Shown: piece by piece, positions 44,000 to 53,187 of the stretch
Layout of the letters: each line of letters begins with the position of its first letter
How positions within the stretch are numbered: position 1 is the stretch's first letter
DNA from: Clostridium_AI sp964409685
Lineage (GTDB): Bacteria; Bacillota; Clostridia; Lachnospirales; Lachnospiraceae
Length of the DNA: 64,000 nucleotides
Assembly (NCBI GenBank): GCA_964409685.1
Contig: CAYPEJ010000019.1
Coordinates: 25,100-89,099 of the forward strand
Direction: 5' to 3'
Position numbers and translations under genes: made by a program
The notes under the pieces: generated by a model
The model's database searches: none
The model's input: only the letters and a program-made list of their open reading frames with translations
What the model was told of the DNA's origin: nothing

Positions 44000-44149
44000 T
44001 TATTTCAATTCATCAACGATATCTTTCTTGTCAAATGCAAGACTCATAATGTGTTCTAGTCTTTTATCTGCTTTTCCCGATACATAATTTCCGCAAAATG
44101 CAACTACTGCCAAGATTGTCAATACAATTCCCACAATCCATACCATCAT
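44000..44149 (-). CDS. Small membrane peptide, 49 residues
   Basis: AGGAGG (about 44156-44162) lies seven bases before ATG ATG, and the frame reads 49 codons to TAA. Residues 1-22 form one hydrophobic helix (MMVWIVGIVLTILAVVAFCG), followed by a charged tail (VSGKADKRLEHIMSLAFDKK ending VDELK). I do not recognise a family. It lies between the terminator after licD and the glf gene, 98 bases before the glf start, and might be cotranscribed with glf. The strong ribosome binding site and sensible amphipathic tail support it as a real gene. Confidence 0.65.
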   Translation of the reverse strand: MMVWIVGIVLTILAVVAFCGNYVSGKADKRLEHIMSLAFDKKDIVDELK

Positions 44150-44265
44150 TTTTCACCTCCTCAATCATACAATTCCAACACATGATTCCGTCGAACTTCT
44201 ATAGGAGCGAAATAACACTTCTATTATTCATTCTTTCGTATATTTCATCTTTTATGCAATATATA

Positions 44266-44313
44266 ACAAAACCGAATGGAATGTGTACGTTTCATTTTTG
44301 CCATTCCATTCGG
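44266..44313 (-). terminator. Terminator at the end of the polysaccharide operon
   Basis: CCGAATGGAATG (44272-44283) pairs perfectly with CATTCCATTCGG (44302-44313), 12 bases, and is followed on the minus strand by TTTTGTT. It lies 99 bases past the licD stop. Confidence 0.8.
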
Positions 44314-44411
44314 CTTTCTTACAGTTCTATTTACATAACAGAAAATACCATGTTTTTCGATGATTTAGGATGACTGATAGTGCAACACAATTGCTCTCTT
44401 ATTTCATCTTC

Positions 44412-45215
44412 CTACTTATAGTAGGCTTTAAAAGTATGGCGAGCAACCCGCTCCTTTTCAGGCGGTGGAGTCATATAATCTCCATACAATGTAGTTAAAT
44501 ACTGGTCGTATCCTTTCATTACATTATACATCTTGCCTTCAAATTCTAATTGCATTGTTTCTTCAAATACAGCTTTTTCTTCAATTCTATATTTACATCC
44601 AGTTCCAATAACATTTGCCATATACTTACTAGTATCATTTTTGCCCTTTGTAACATAATCATTGCATTTCTTTGCCCAATAATATGGTCCCTTCTTTTTC
44701 GCATACTTGGCAAGTATCTTATTTCGCAAATTTCTATCTTCCCATGTGGAGTTTCTTATCATACATGCTCCCCATAGATTGCGATAGACATGTAATCGCT
44801 GGTAAAAGATACGTCTTTTCCATTTGCTTTCTGGTATTGAATCCAAGGCAAATAAATCAACATATACACCAAGTTCTTTCATTTCAATTGCATTCTCTTC
44901 TTTAAGAACTGTTAGTGTATCAACCACTTTTGCAAATGGATATAAGTATTGCTTATTATCATAATGAGATAATGCCTTATATCTTCCATTATCTTTATTG
45001 ATTACTTCAATCAGTTTCATATAGTCTTTTCTTGGTAGACACAAATCAATATCATCATCCCAAGGTATATACCCTTGATGGCGCGCTGCCCCAAGTAAAG
45101 TTCCCCCATCTAAAAAGTATGTAATACCATTTTTTCTACAAATATCATGGACATAATCCAATATCTCCATCTCAATCTTTTTTAACTCTTCTATGTCTAT
45201 TTCTCTCATCATCAT
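44412..45215 (-). CDS. LicD-family phosphotransferase
   Basis: The 267-residue protein has the LicD/FKRP nucleotidyltransferase-like core: YFLDGGTLLGAARHQGYIPWDDDIDLCLPRKDY carries the catalytic DxD-type acidic residues. LicD proteins attach phosphocholine or similar groups to teichoic acids and capsules. No licABC choline genes are in the window, so the donor is unknown. The ATG overlaps the stop of the flippase gene (ATGA), and two more in-frame ATGs follow directly. It is the last gene before the operon terminator. Confidence 0.85.
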   Translation of the reverse strand: MMMREIDIEELKKIEMEILDYVHDICRKNGITYFLDGGTLLGAARHQGYIPWDDDIDLCLPRKDYMKLIEVINKDNGRYKALSHYDNKQYLYPFAKVVDTLTVLKEENAIEMKELGVYVDLFALDSIPESKWKRRIFYQRLHVYRNLWGACMIRNSTWEDRNLRNKILAKYAKKKGPYYWAKKCNDYVTKGKNDTSKYMANVIGTGCKYRIEEKAVFEETMQLEFEGKMYNVMKGYDQYLTTLYGDYMTPPPEKERVARHTFKAYYK

Positions 45216-46708
45216 TTTCCTTTCTTAAACCTGCTAAATAACTTACAAAATTCTTTTGGAAAGAATACATAGGAAACCACACTCAATACGAGCAAGGTAA
45301 CCATTCCAGTGACAACTGCTAAGAACATCCATTCCACATAATTACTTGGGTTAAACTTCACAAATATCATGAATAGACCCGCAATGCCAAATCCACTTGT
45401 CCAAAACACCAATATATATTTAACCAAAATTCTAATTGGTCGATATGCAATGTTTTTCTTTAAATAATACACAGAACATAACATTCTCAATATCATAGAT
45501 ACCAACGTTCCAATTGCAACTCCCACTAATCCAAGTTGCTTAACCAACAACAATGACACTACAATATTTACAATAGCTTCCATGTACGCATATTTTGCTG
45601 TCTGCCTAAAATGCCCCGCTGCATAGGAAACACTTACGTATGGATCTCGAAAACAATACACGTATTCTGCTAACAGAATCAACACAGCAAATACGGGACG
45701 AATATAATTTCCATCTGTAATATCTATTGTATAAATTCTTACAAATGGTAAAATCATAATCACTCCACATGTAAAAAATAGCGTCGACACAAATGCTATT
45801 CCAAATTGATATAAATCTATCGCACTATTTATTTCATCCTTATCACCTTTCGCAAGAACTTGTCCTATAGACGGAACAATTGCTGAAGATATTGCAGTTA
45901 CTAGGCTTTTTAATCCTTTGACCACTAAGTTATATACATAATATACAGAAACATCAACCAAGTTCACAAACAATGTCAAAATAACAACATCCGTATTGCT
46001 ATGTATAAAAAAGGCAAGATTTTGTCCAAATCCGTCCCACCTCTGACTAATTGCTTGATTATCAGGTTCACATTTTAAGTCCAGCTTATAATACTTCTTT
46101 ACAAAGTGTTGATACATGATCGGTTGCAAGAAAAATACTATCGCACTTCCAAGTCGAATCACATGTACTTGTGGACAAATTTTAGAAATCACTATGACCA
46201 TAATTACATTTACAACTGTAACTAAAATCTGCGTGAAAGATACAATATATACTTTTCCAGATGCATTTAACAGCACCTTATAGGTAAAGGAAAAATAATA
46301 TTGTACGAACAAATTCATTCCAAGGATAATTGTTAATGCCGCAATATACCCATAAGAAAAGGAAGAATCTACAAAAAAGTAATACCCAAATGCAACTACA
46401 ATTACATAAGCAACATAAATCCTTCCAATTGTACGAAAGAAATTACTTGCTGCTTTTACAATTCTGTTTATCTTGTCCGTATCTTGTTCTTGAATTGGCT
46501 TGTATAAACTAGCCATAATCACACTGCTCACACCACCATCCAATAATGTTATGTAATTCAAAAATTGGGTGATGGATGCAATCAATCCATTTACCTTTGA
46601 ACCAAAGAGCGATAGAATAATCTTTGGAATAATAAATCCACTTATTACAGTGACGATCTGTAATAAAAGCGAACTCATAATATTAACTGCTACTACTTTC
46701 TTCTTCAT
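45212..46708 (-). CDS. Polysaccharide flippase, Wzx-like
   Basis: A 498-residue membrane protein with 12-14 hydrophobic segments. The N-terminus (LLQIVTVISGFIIPKIILSLFGSKVNGLIASITQF) and overall pattern fit the PST/Wzx branch of the MOP superfamily. It should move undecaprenyl-linked repeat units across the membrane. Its start lies inside the end of the Wzy-like gene (26-base overlap), and its stop overlaps the licD start. Confidence 0.85.
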   Translation of the reverse strand: MKKKVVAVNIMSSLLLQIVTVISGFIIPKIILSLFGSKVNGLIASITQFLNYITLLDGGVSSVIMASLYKPIQEQDTDKINRIVKAASNFFRTIGRIYVAYVIVVAFGYYFFVDSSFSYGYIAALTIILGMNLFVQYYFSFTYKVLLNASGKVYIVSFTQILVTVVNVIMVIVISKICPQVHVIRLGSAIVFFLQPIMYQHFVKKYYKLDLKCEPDNQAISQRWDGFGQNLAFFIHSNTDVVILTLFVNLVDVSVYYVYNLVVKGLKSLVTAISSAIVPSIGQVLAKGDKDEINSAIDLYQFGIAFVSTLFFTCGVIMILPFVRIYTIDITDGNYIRPVFAVLILLAEYVYCFRDPYVSVSYAAGHFRQTAKYAYMEAIVNIVVSLLLVKQLGLVGVAIGTLVSMILRMLCSVYYLKKNIAYRPIRILVKYILVFWTSGFGIAGLFMIFVKFNPSNYVEWMFLAVVTGMVTLLVLSVVSYVFFPKEFCKLFSRFKKGK

Positions 46709-47840
46709 GATCCTTTTTCTCGGTCCCCCCTATTAGATAATCTCTGATAAATAGTACAGGAAATGCATACAGCGGACAAATTACCGCCTCTGTAAATCCA
46801 TACATTAAAATCGCAATAATACATAGTACTTCTTTGCTGTAATTTAAATTGTGACTAACCATGCGATGCAATGGATAAAAAATCATTGCTGTGATTACTA
46901 AACCAAATATTACATAGCAATTCCAATAGATATTATCAATACACATATAATTATATCCCATCAACGGTTGCCTCATAGACTGTCCAATGATGGATACTCC
47001 ATATACATTCATCGCCTGTACACACGCACGCAATCTCCATGTAAATAAATCATCAATGGCTACTAAAATACTATTATTAAGATTTTTACTATATACAATA
47101 ATAATAGCGACATTCAAAACCATAAACAGTGGGACTATATATTTTCTAAAAAAACGCGGTATTATGTTCCAACAACGATTTCCTACAACATCAATTAATA
47201 TCAAAGCGATTAATAAAAAAGAAACTGTCTTTGTATTTGGAAAACAATAAATGAATATGCTAGCAATCACCATAATTATATAAACAATCCATTTTGGCAC
47301 AACGTTGTAATATACGTAAAAAAACATTAATACAGTAAAAAATAATACTAACGAAAATGAGTTGGGTTGATTAAAATAAAAGCCATATCTTGCTGTTTTT
47401 ACCCCATCTATTGTCCGATACTTTGTAACAACTGTAACACCACGGGCCATATTAAACAAATATACAACTATCAAACATATGGTTAATGTGAAAAAAGGTA
47501 CAAACATAAATTTTACAATTTTTTCGAATTTAATTCCTCTCGATGCATATGCCATCGTATATACGATCAGCATTAAAGAACTACCTACAATATAATCGTT
47601 TACATATAAAAAAACTATAACCAGCAAATGTGTAACAAATTGCTTCACATTATTTTTTTGAAAGATAACAATAAACCAAATAAATAACCCCAATAATACA
47701 CACATGGAATTGACGGACGGCGAAAGTTCTATGAGTGCATCAGAAGTAACACTTGTCAAATATTGAAATAACATTGGCGTTAATCCTAAAAAAAACAACA
47801 ACTCGTTCGGACGTCCTTTTATTTTGCCTGTAATTTTCAT
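46683..47840 (-). CDS. O-antigen polymerase-like protein (Wzy)
   Basis: A 385-residue membrane protein with about ten hydrophobic segments and a larger loop near residues 130-170 (VTVVTKYRTIDGVKTARYGFYFNQPN). Sequence conservation among Wzy polymerases is low, so the assignment rests on topology, the RxGFYFNQPNS-type loop and its place beside Wzx. It would link repeat units at the outer face of the membrane. AAGGAG precedes ATG 47840. Confidence 0.75.
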   Translation of the reverse strand: MKITGKIKGRPNELLFFLGLTPMLFQYLTSVTSDALIELSPSVNSMCVLLGLFIWFIVIFQKNNVKQFVTHLLVIVFLYVNDYIVGSSLMLIVYTMAYASRGIKFEKIVKFMFVPFFTLTICLIVVYLFNMARGVTVVTKYRTIDGVKTARYGFYFNQPNSFSLVLFFTVLMFFYVYYNVVPKWIVYIIMVIASIFIYCFPNTKTVSFLLIALILIDVVGNRCWNIIPRFFRKYIVPLFMVLNVAIIIVYSKNLNNSILVAIDDLFTWRLRACVQAMNVYGVSIIGQSMRQPLMGYNYMCIDNIYWNCYVIFGLVITAMIFYPLHRMVSHNLNYSKEVLCIIAILMYGFTEAVICPLYAFPVLFIRDYLIGGTEKKDHEEESSSS

Positions 47841-47849
47841 CTTGTCTCC

Positions 47850-48875
47850 TTAATTTCGAATAAATGTCCTGTACGTCCAAAAAATAGCTAGACTCATTTG
47901 ATATTTCATCATTACTAAAAGTAATTTACCTTTCTTCGAAGTCCCTTTCAAATCAGCCTTTTGAATTACTTCCTTTACATTTGAACTATGTAAAATAAAC
48001 CGAATCTGTTTCACTGCTTCCCAGAGCTTTCGATTCGATACTTTTCTACATTCATTATTAATGCATCCATATATACAATTAATGTAATACAGCTCTAATC
48101 TTCGCATTACTTCTTCTGAAGAGGCATTTTCTTCTACAACTTGTTTATACCTACGATACATTTCTAGTTTTCCATCGTACATATTATTTATATATTGTTG
48201 CGTAGCAGAACCAAATCTAGTGTCATAATGATAAAATGCCCTCTTGATTACAAGATAGGAATTCGCTTTCGCCATTGCTTCTAATGAAAACAGTGGATCT
48301 TCATTTAACACTTTGTGAAACCATATCTTATTCTCTACAATCAAGCTCCTTCGAAACACCTGCATACATGCAGAGGCAATGACTTTCTTGGATGTAAACA
48401 AAGGTTTCATTTGTAGCGTATCAGGTAAAATGCTATTCTCTATATCTTGTCTTCCAAACTTTTTATTCTCTTCTAACAATGGGAAAAACTCTCCTATTAC
48501 TTTCCCATTTTGCACTTTTTGATACCCAAACTTAACAATATCTACTTGATCCTTCATTAACTGTTCCGCTACTACTTCATACGTATCTAAGTCAATCCAG
48601 TCATCTGCATCAACAAAAGTAATATATTCTCCTTTCGCAATTCTAATTCCCTCATTTCGAGCTGCAGAAACTCCTTCGTTTTCTTTATGGATGCAAGTAA
48701 TTCTCCGATCCCGCTCTTGCCACTTGTCACATAACACCCCACTTTTATCTTTTGCCCCATCATCTATCAAAATGATTTCAATATTTTGATAAGACTGGTT
48801 TACTAAAGATTCACAGCATCTGTCAAGATACTCTTCAACATTATACACTGGAACAATAACAGATATAAATGGCAT
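47850..48875 (-). CDS. Family 2 glycosyltransferase
   Basis: The 341-residue protein opens ISVIVPVYNVEEYLDRCCESL and contains EIILIDDGAKDKSG and the DxD-like FVDADDW near residue 90, the GT-A fold nucleotide-sugar site. The C-terminal part is helical with a hydrophobic stretch near the end. It adds one sugar to the lipid-linked repeat; the donor is unknown. GGAGG precedes ATG 48875, 20 bases after the GT4-type gene's stop. Confidence 0.9.
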   Translation of the reverse strand: MPFISVIVPVYNVEEYLDRCCESLVNQSYQNIEIILIDDGAKDKSGVLCDKWQERDRRITCIHKENEGVSAARNEGIRIAKGEYITFVDADDWIDLDTYEVVAEQLMKDQVDIVKFGYQKVQNGKVIGEFFPLLEENKKFGRQDIENSILPDTLQMKPLFTSKKVIASACMQVFRRSLIVENKIWFHKVLNEDPLFSLEAMAKANSYLVIKRAFYHYDTRFGSATQQYINNMYDGKLEMYRRYKQVVEENASSEEVMRRLELYYINCIYGCINNECRKVSNRKLWEAVKQIRFILHSSNVKEVIQKADLKGTSKKGKLLLVMMKYQMSLAIFWTYRTFIRN

Positions 48876-48895
48876 ACAAAACCTCCTTGACTTTT

Positions 48896-49924
48896 TTATC
48901 GGATGTAGTCTAATAGCATTTCCTTATAAGTCATTATATCATAATCACTTTGCGATTGATATGCATGTTTCGCTAATTCATACAAATACTCTCGATCTTC
49001 TGCTACTTTCATAATTGCTTCAAAGAAACCAAACCTATAATCTTCCGACTTTACAACGATTCCATCTACTCCATCTTTAATGATTTCATCGTTATAGTTA
49101 TGTTGTGTCACGATGGCAGGAACTCCTGCAAATTTGGATTCCACTAAAATACCTGGCATACCTTCGCCTGTCCAGATAGACGGAAATACTATTGCATCAT
49201 ATTCATGCAATTTTTCATATACATTTTCATGTACTGCATCAAATACTCCATAATAATGGCACTCCTCATACATTCCTAAGCATTCATAAAAATTCGTTTC
49301 GTATTCAGGTGCAATTACTCCATAAAAATCAAGTATAAATGGAATATTTTTATTTTTTAACAACGATACTGCTTCAAATAGAATTGCTACCCCTTTTTCT
49401 CTGCATATCTTTGAAAAAAATACAAGTCGTATTGGATTTTCCTTGTTAGATTGAATTGGATACCATTCTCCTTTTTTTTGTCTACAATTTGGTAAATATT
49501 TTACATTTGTAATCAATTGTCTACCAAAATCATTTACAATGCCATGACTTTCTGTCAAAATTGCCCTGCACTGTTTTATATATCTTAATAACTCCACATT
49601 ATGCTTACAATATTCATGTAATGTACTACCCATCATAAAAATAGTGCAGCGATTTAGCAATTGCTGTTTCCCAATTAAGTTGATAATAAACAATAGCCTT
49701 TCTAATCGACTATTACTTCCAATCCCCAGCAGTATGTTCCCATTCTGTCTTTTCATTTGAACAATTTTCTTCCAAAGCTCAAATAAATGAAATATATTTT
49801 TTTTACAATCATACAGATTAAAGAATTCCACATTTTCTTCTTGATAGATTGTTTTTAATAATTCATTCTTAACGGTAACACCGCCAAATGGTGGTGGAAA
49901 TTCGCCTATATACAATGTCTTCAT
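48896..49924 (-). CDS. Family 4-type glycosyltransferase
   Basis: The 342-residue GT-B protein starts LYIGEFPPPFGGVTVKNE, the acceptor-side glycine loop of GT4 enzymes. Its C-terminal donor domain has LVFFSKICREKGVAIL, YDAIVFPSIWTGEGMPGILVESKFAGVPAIVT with the conserved E-x7-E region. It probably adds a sugar during repeat-unit assembly. GGAG precedes ATG 49924. Confidence 0.88.
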   Translation of the reverse strand: MKTLYIGEFPPPFGGVTVKNELLKTIYQEENVEFFNLYDCKKNIFHLFELWKKIVQMKRQNGNILLGIGSNSRLERLLFIINLIGKQQLLNRCTIFMMGSTLHEYCKHNVELLRYIKQCRAILTESHGIVNDFGRQLITNVKYLPNCRQKKGEWYPIQSNKENPIRLVFFSKICREKGVAILFEAVSLLKNKNIPFILDFYGVIAPEYETNFYECLGMYEECHYYGVFDAVHENVYEKLHEYDAIVFPSIWTGEGMPGILVESKFAGVPAIVTQHNYNDEIIKDGVDGIVVKSEDYRFGFFEAIMKVAEDREYLYELAKHAYQSQSDYDIMTYKEMLLDYIR

Positions 49925-49935
49925 GATAGTAGCTC

Positions 49936-51261
49936 CTATTTTGTATTCATTTTATTTACAGCCCAGTTATATTTTCCTCGTCTCGTCAATTCCACTGAAT
50001 CAACAATTCGTATTTCTATATCAAGCTGCCCTTCACATCTACGAGTTAAATAGGATAGAATTTCTTGTTTCTCATCCTCACTTAATTCCTCTACTAAAAC
50101 CAAATCTAAAAATACTTTACCTTGCTCATATTGAACGTATTGGTATTGTTTTACCTTATTAAATGCATCTATATGCATCGTTAAAGCACCTTTAAAAATT
50201 TTACTTCCTGTCTTAGATATTAAACAAACTTCTGAGAATTTATGACCTTGTATATATGCATATCCATCTTCGTTAAATCGAACAACATCATCTGTTACAT
50301 AACGAATCAATGGCATTTTTCTTGTAATAAAACCTGTACATACAATTTGGTATTCTCCTTCATTTTCTGTAGGTAGAAATTCCGTATAGCCATACATCTT
50401 ATGAAACAAATAGCCTTGTTCATATTCTTCTGCAAATACAGCTCGCTCTGTATGTCCATAATTGGATATCGCTTTACATTGCATTACTTTCTCAATATAA
50501 GTTTTCATTTCTGGAGTGTAATTTTCTGCATAAAAATCGACTAACTTAAATTGACGTTTTTTATTATACCTTTCCATCAATTGTGCAAACAAATAAATTG
50601 CAGAAGGATACCCAGATACAAAGTCTGGATTAAATGTTTCTATTGCCTTCCATACCGATTCAAAACAACTTTCATCAAAGAGCTTGAATGGTGATATTAC
50701 AATCTCATTTTTCAGTGGGGAATAATAATAATCATCATCTTTATTATGCCCCCAAAAAGCAAGTGTCTTTGTCTTTTTGATGTCATATCCAAACTTGGAT
50801 AAATAATGACTAATAAAAGCTCTTTCTTTATAGATAGAATCTTTATCCAATAAAACTTTTAAAGCCCTTCCACTACTTCCTCCTGTCACAGATTCAAAAT
50901 AATTAATAGACTCTGTTGAGTAAATTTGCTCCTGTGCTTCGATTGCCATATCTTTTGTCAACAAGGGAAGTTGCTTAATATCTTCTGGTTGTTGCATCGC
51001 TTCTGGATGAAAACCAGCTTCATCAAATATCTTCTTATAATATGGGACATTGTGATATGCATAAATTAATGTTTCCTTCAGTAATGCAAACTGTTTCCTA
51101 TCTTGCTCTTTTACTGACATAGCATCATATGCCTCTAGTTCCTTATATGTTCTTCGAAAAATTGGATTATTTGCAATCACACGTACAAATATAGGAGAGA
51201 ATACATATTTTACTCCTTTTGGTATTCGTTCATACATTTTCTTAATTATATCGTAATTCAT
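49936..51261 (-). CDS. CapK-like adenylate-forming enzyme (phenylacetate-CoA ligase family)
   Basis: The 441-residue protein belongs to the PaaK/CapK branch of AMP-binding enzymes. VTGGSSGRALKVLLDKDS is the phosphate loop, SNYGHTERAVFAEEYE the A5-type motif, and IRYVTDDVVRF the A7-type Asp. CapK-like proteins recur in capsule loci, but their acyl substrate is not established. It is placed between a lyase-like gene and a glycosyltransferase gene, with 11 bases to each neighbour, so it acts in this pathway, perhaps activating an acyl or amino-acid substituent. Confidence 0.85.
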   Translation of the reverse strand: MNYDIIKKMYERIPKGVKYVFSPIFVRVIANNPIFRRTYKELEAYDAMSVKEQDRKQFALLKETLIYAYHNVPYYKKIFDEAGFHPEAMQQPEDIKQLPLLTKDMAIEAQEQIYSTESINYFESVTGGSSGRALKVLLDKDSIYKERAFISHYLSKFGYDIKKTKTLAFWGHNKDDDYYYSPLKNEIVISPFKLFDESCFESVWKAIETFNPDFVSGYPSAIYLFAQLMERYNKKRQFKLVDFYAENYTPEMKTYIEKVMQCKAISNYGHTERAVFAEEYEQGYLFHKMYGYTEFLPTENEGEYQIVCTGFITRKMPLIRYVTDDVVRFNEDGYAYIQGHKFSEVCLISKTGSKIFKGALTMHIDAFNKVKQYQYVQYEQGKVFLDLVLVEELSEDEKQEILSYLTRRCEGQLDIEIRIVDSVELTRRGKYNWAVNKMNTK

Positions 51262-51272
51262 GACTTATCCCC

Positions 51273-53171
51273 CTATTTTATCGTTATCTCTGTTCTCATA
51301 CGCACGCATTTTGTCCCTGTCATGATAAAGCTAATCTTATTCGCATCCTCTTTCTTTGAATAGGACTCTGAATATGGATATACTTCTATTTCATGAAAAG
51401 CCTGTTCTACCGAATGCAATAGCAATTTCTTTCCATTTGGAAGCTGACAAACGATTTTATCTTGTTCCCTTTTAATGATGATCCCAGGTCCTAACAAGAA
51501 ATGCTGCTCTACTTTCGCCTGTTCAAAATTACCCATAACTGTATCATCAATTATTAACTTATCTTGATAGTTAAATGTCAGTTTTCGAATATGTGTAATT
51601 CCTTGATAACTTGTGTGAGCAATCACAGATGTACTTTCATCAATAGATGAATACTCAATCAACTTCGTTTCTGCACGTTTCCCCCACAAGAAAGGTCCTA
51701 GTATCTCAGATTGATTCATCCCATTCACAGTAACTGTATTGTGAAATGCACTAGAGCGATATAAATCTCTATCTTTTGGAGTAATGTGATAATTGTAAGT
51801 ACCTGCATCTGCAAATATTGGTTTTCCATCCATAAACATCTGAAAACTCAATGCATCCGCATGTCCATGTGCTGCAATACTTCCAAATCCTAAATCAGCA
51901 TGATCCATCCCAATTAGGATACGTTCATCGCAACTTCGCAACAATGTATATCCACCTTGCTGATAGCATTTCGCCTTAGCCTTGGTATACCTCTCTTTTT
52001 CGTCTGCACGCTGAATCCCATGCTTACCAACTAACCAATATAAATTTTCATGTACTTCTTCAAAATCTGTATACTTTAAATTCCATATACAACTCATAAG
52101 TTGCAGTACATATTGATAATGATTCATCTCTTTACCATATAAATCTAAAATTTTACCTTCATCATTATCACCAAATACAATCGTTTCTCCATAATTGCCA
52201 CAACAATCTGCTAAAAATTCACTCATTGGCTCTAAATACTGCTGCCAACATATTGGTATTTCCATATGATTTTGTCTCATAAGCAGAATCAAGATACCAT
52301 ATGCCTCCATAATAAAACTTTGATAGTGAAGAGACATTTCCTTATTGACACCATCTTTCTCATTCTGTCTTATGATTTCTTCTGATAAAATCGCTATTGC
52401 AAGTTCCAACCATTCTTTATTTTCATAAAAAATCCCCGCCACAGCAACTGCGTATGCTTCTACAATCAAATGATTATTCGCAGATGAAAATCTAGAATAG
52501 TGCTTTGTAATATAATCTGTCATCACCAGAATTCCATGGGAAAGTTCTTCCAAAATCTGTTTCTCTACATTACTATACTTTTCAAATGCTTTTTCAAGAA
52601 AACAATATGTAAATATCCAAGAATTTACACGAATTGCAATCTCCATTGCACTTGTCCATTCCACGCCACGTAAAAAAGGATTATGCCTATTCCAATCTTC
52701 AAACAATTTCTTTAACTTATCATAATAAATTAAATTCCCTGTTACATAATAGCTTTTTGCCAATGCTGAAAACTGAAAATGACGATTTAACTCCCAATTT
52801 GTTCGTATATCTCCAATATCCATTCTCTGACTACAATTAATATCATAAGAAAAATCTGTCTCACTCCAAGATGCATCTGTTTGAAAACCCGCACTCCACT
52901 TTTTTTCATAGTTTTGATAGGAATAGCCACCAAGTAAATTAAGGTCTGTAAATACGGAATATTCTGTATTATCCCAATTTAATTTCATTCGCTCCACTTC
53001 TGGCTTTAATTCTAATAATTCCTTTTTCAGCGGTAGCTTCGTAACTGAGATTGCTTCTTTTCCATATGTGTCACGTTCTTTGCTTTCTAATTTCTTTTGC
53101 TGTAGTCTCCATGCGACCTCTTTTGCATTCATTGCACGTAGCCGATTCATGAGCCATTTTATATCTTTCAT
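51273..53171 (-). CDS. Heparinase II/III-family protein
   Basis: The 632-residue protein has an N-terminal alpha-helical toroid domain (WLMNRLRAMNAKEVAWRL is the usual opening) and a C-terminal heparinase II/III beta-domain. AHGHADALSFQMFMDGKPIFADAGTYNYH, with conserved His and Tyr, and SSAFHNTVTVNGMNQS are family-typical. No signal peptide is evident, unlike secreted polysaccharide lyases. Such genes recur inside exopolysaccharide clusters, where they may trim or epimerise uronate-containing chains; the exact role is unknown. GGAG precedes ATG 53171. Confidence 0.85.
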   Translation of the reverse strand: MKDIKWLMNRLRAMNAKEVAWRLQQKKLESKERDTYGKEAISVTKLPLKKELLELKPEVERMKLNWDNTEYSVFTDLNLLGGYSYQNYEKKWSAGFQTDASWSETDFSYDINCSQRMDIGDIRTNWELNRHFQFSALAKSYYVTGNLIYYDKLKKLFEDWNRHNPFLRGVEWTSAMEIAIRVNSWIFTYCFLEKAFEKYSNVEKQILEELSHGILVMTDYITKHYSRFSSANNHLIVEAYAVAVAGIFYENKEWLELAIAILSEEIIRQNEKDGVNKEMSLHYQSFIMEAYGILILLMRQNHMEIPICWQQYLEPMSEFLADCCGNYGETIVFGDNDEGKILDLYGKEMNHYQYVLQLMSCIWNLKYTDFEEVHENLYWLVGKHGIQRADEKERYTKAKAKCYQQGGYTLLRSCDERILIGMDHADLGFGSIAAHGHADALSFQMFMDGKPIFADAGTYNYHITPKDRDLYRSSAFHNTVTVNGMNQSEILGPFLWGKRAETKLIEYSSIDESTSVIAHTSYQGITHIRKLTFNYQDKLIIDDTVMGNFEQAKVEQHFLLGPGIIIKREQDKIVCQLPNGKKLLLHSVEQAFHEIEVYPYSESYSKKEDANKISFIMTGTKCVRMRTEITIK

Positions 53172-53187
53172 AAATCCATCTCCAATA

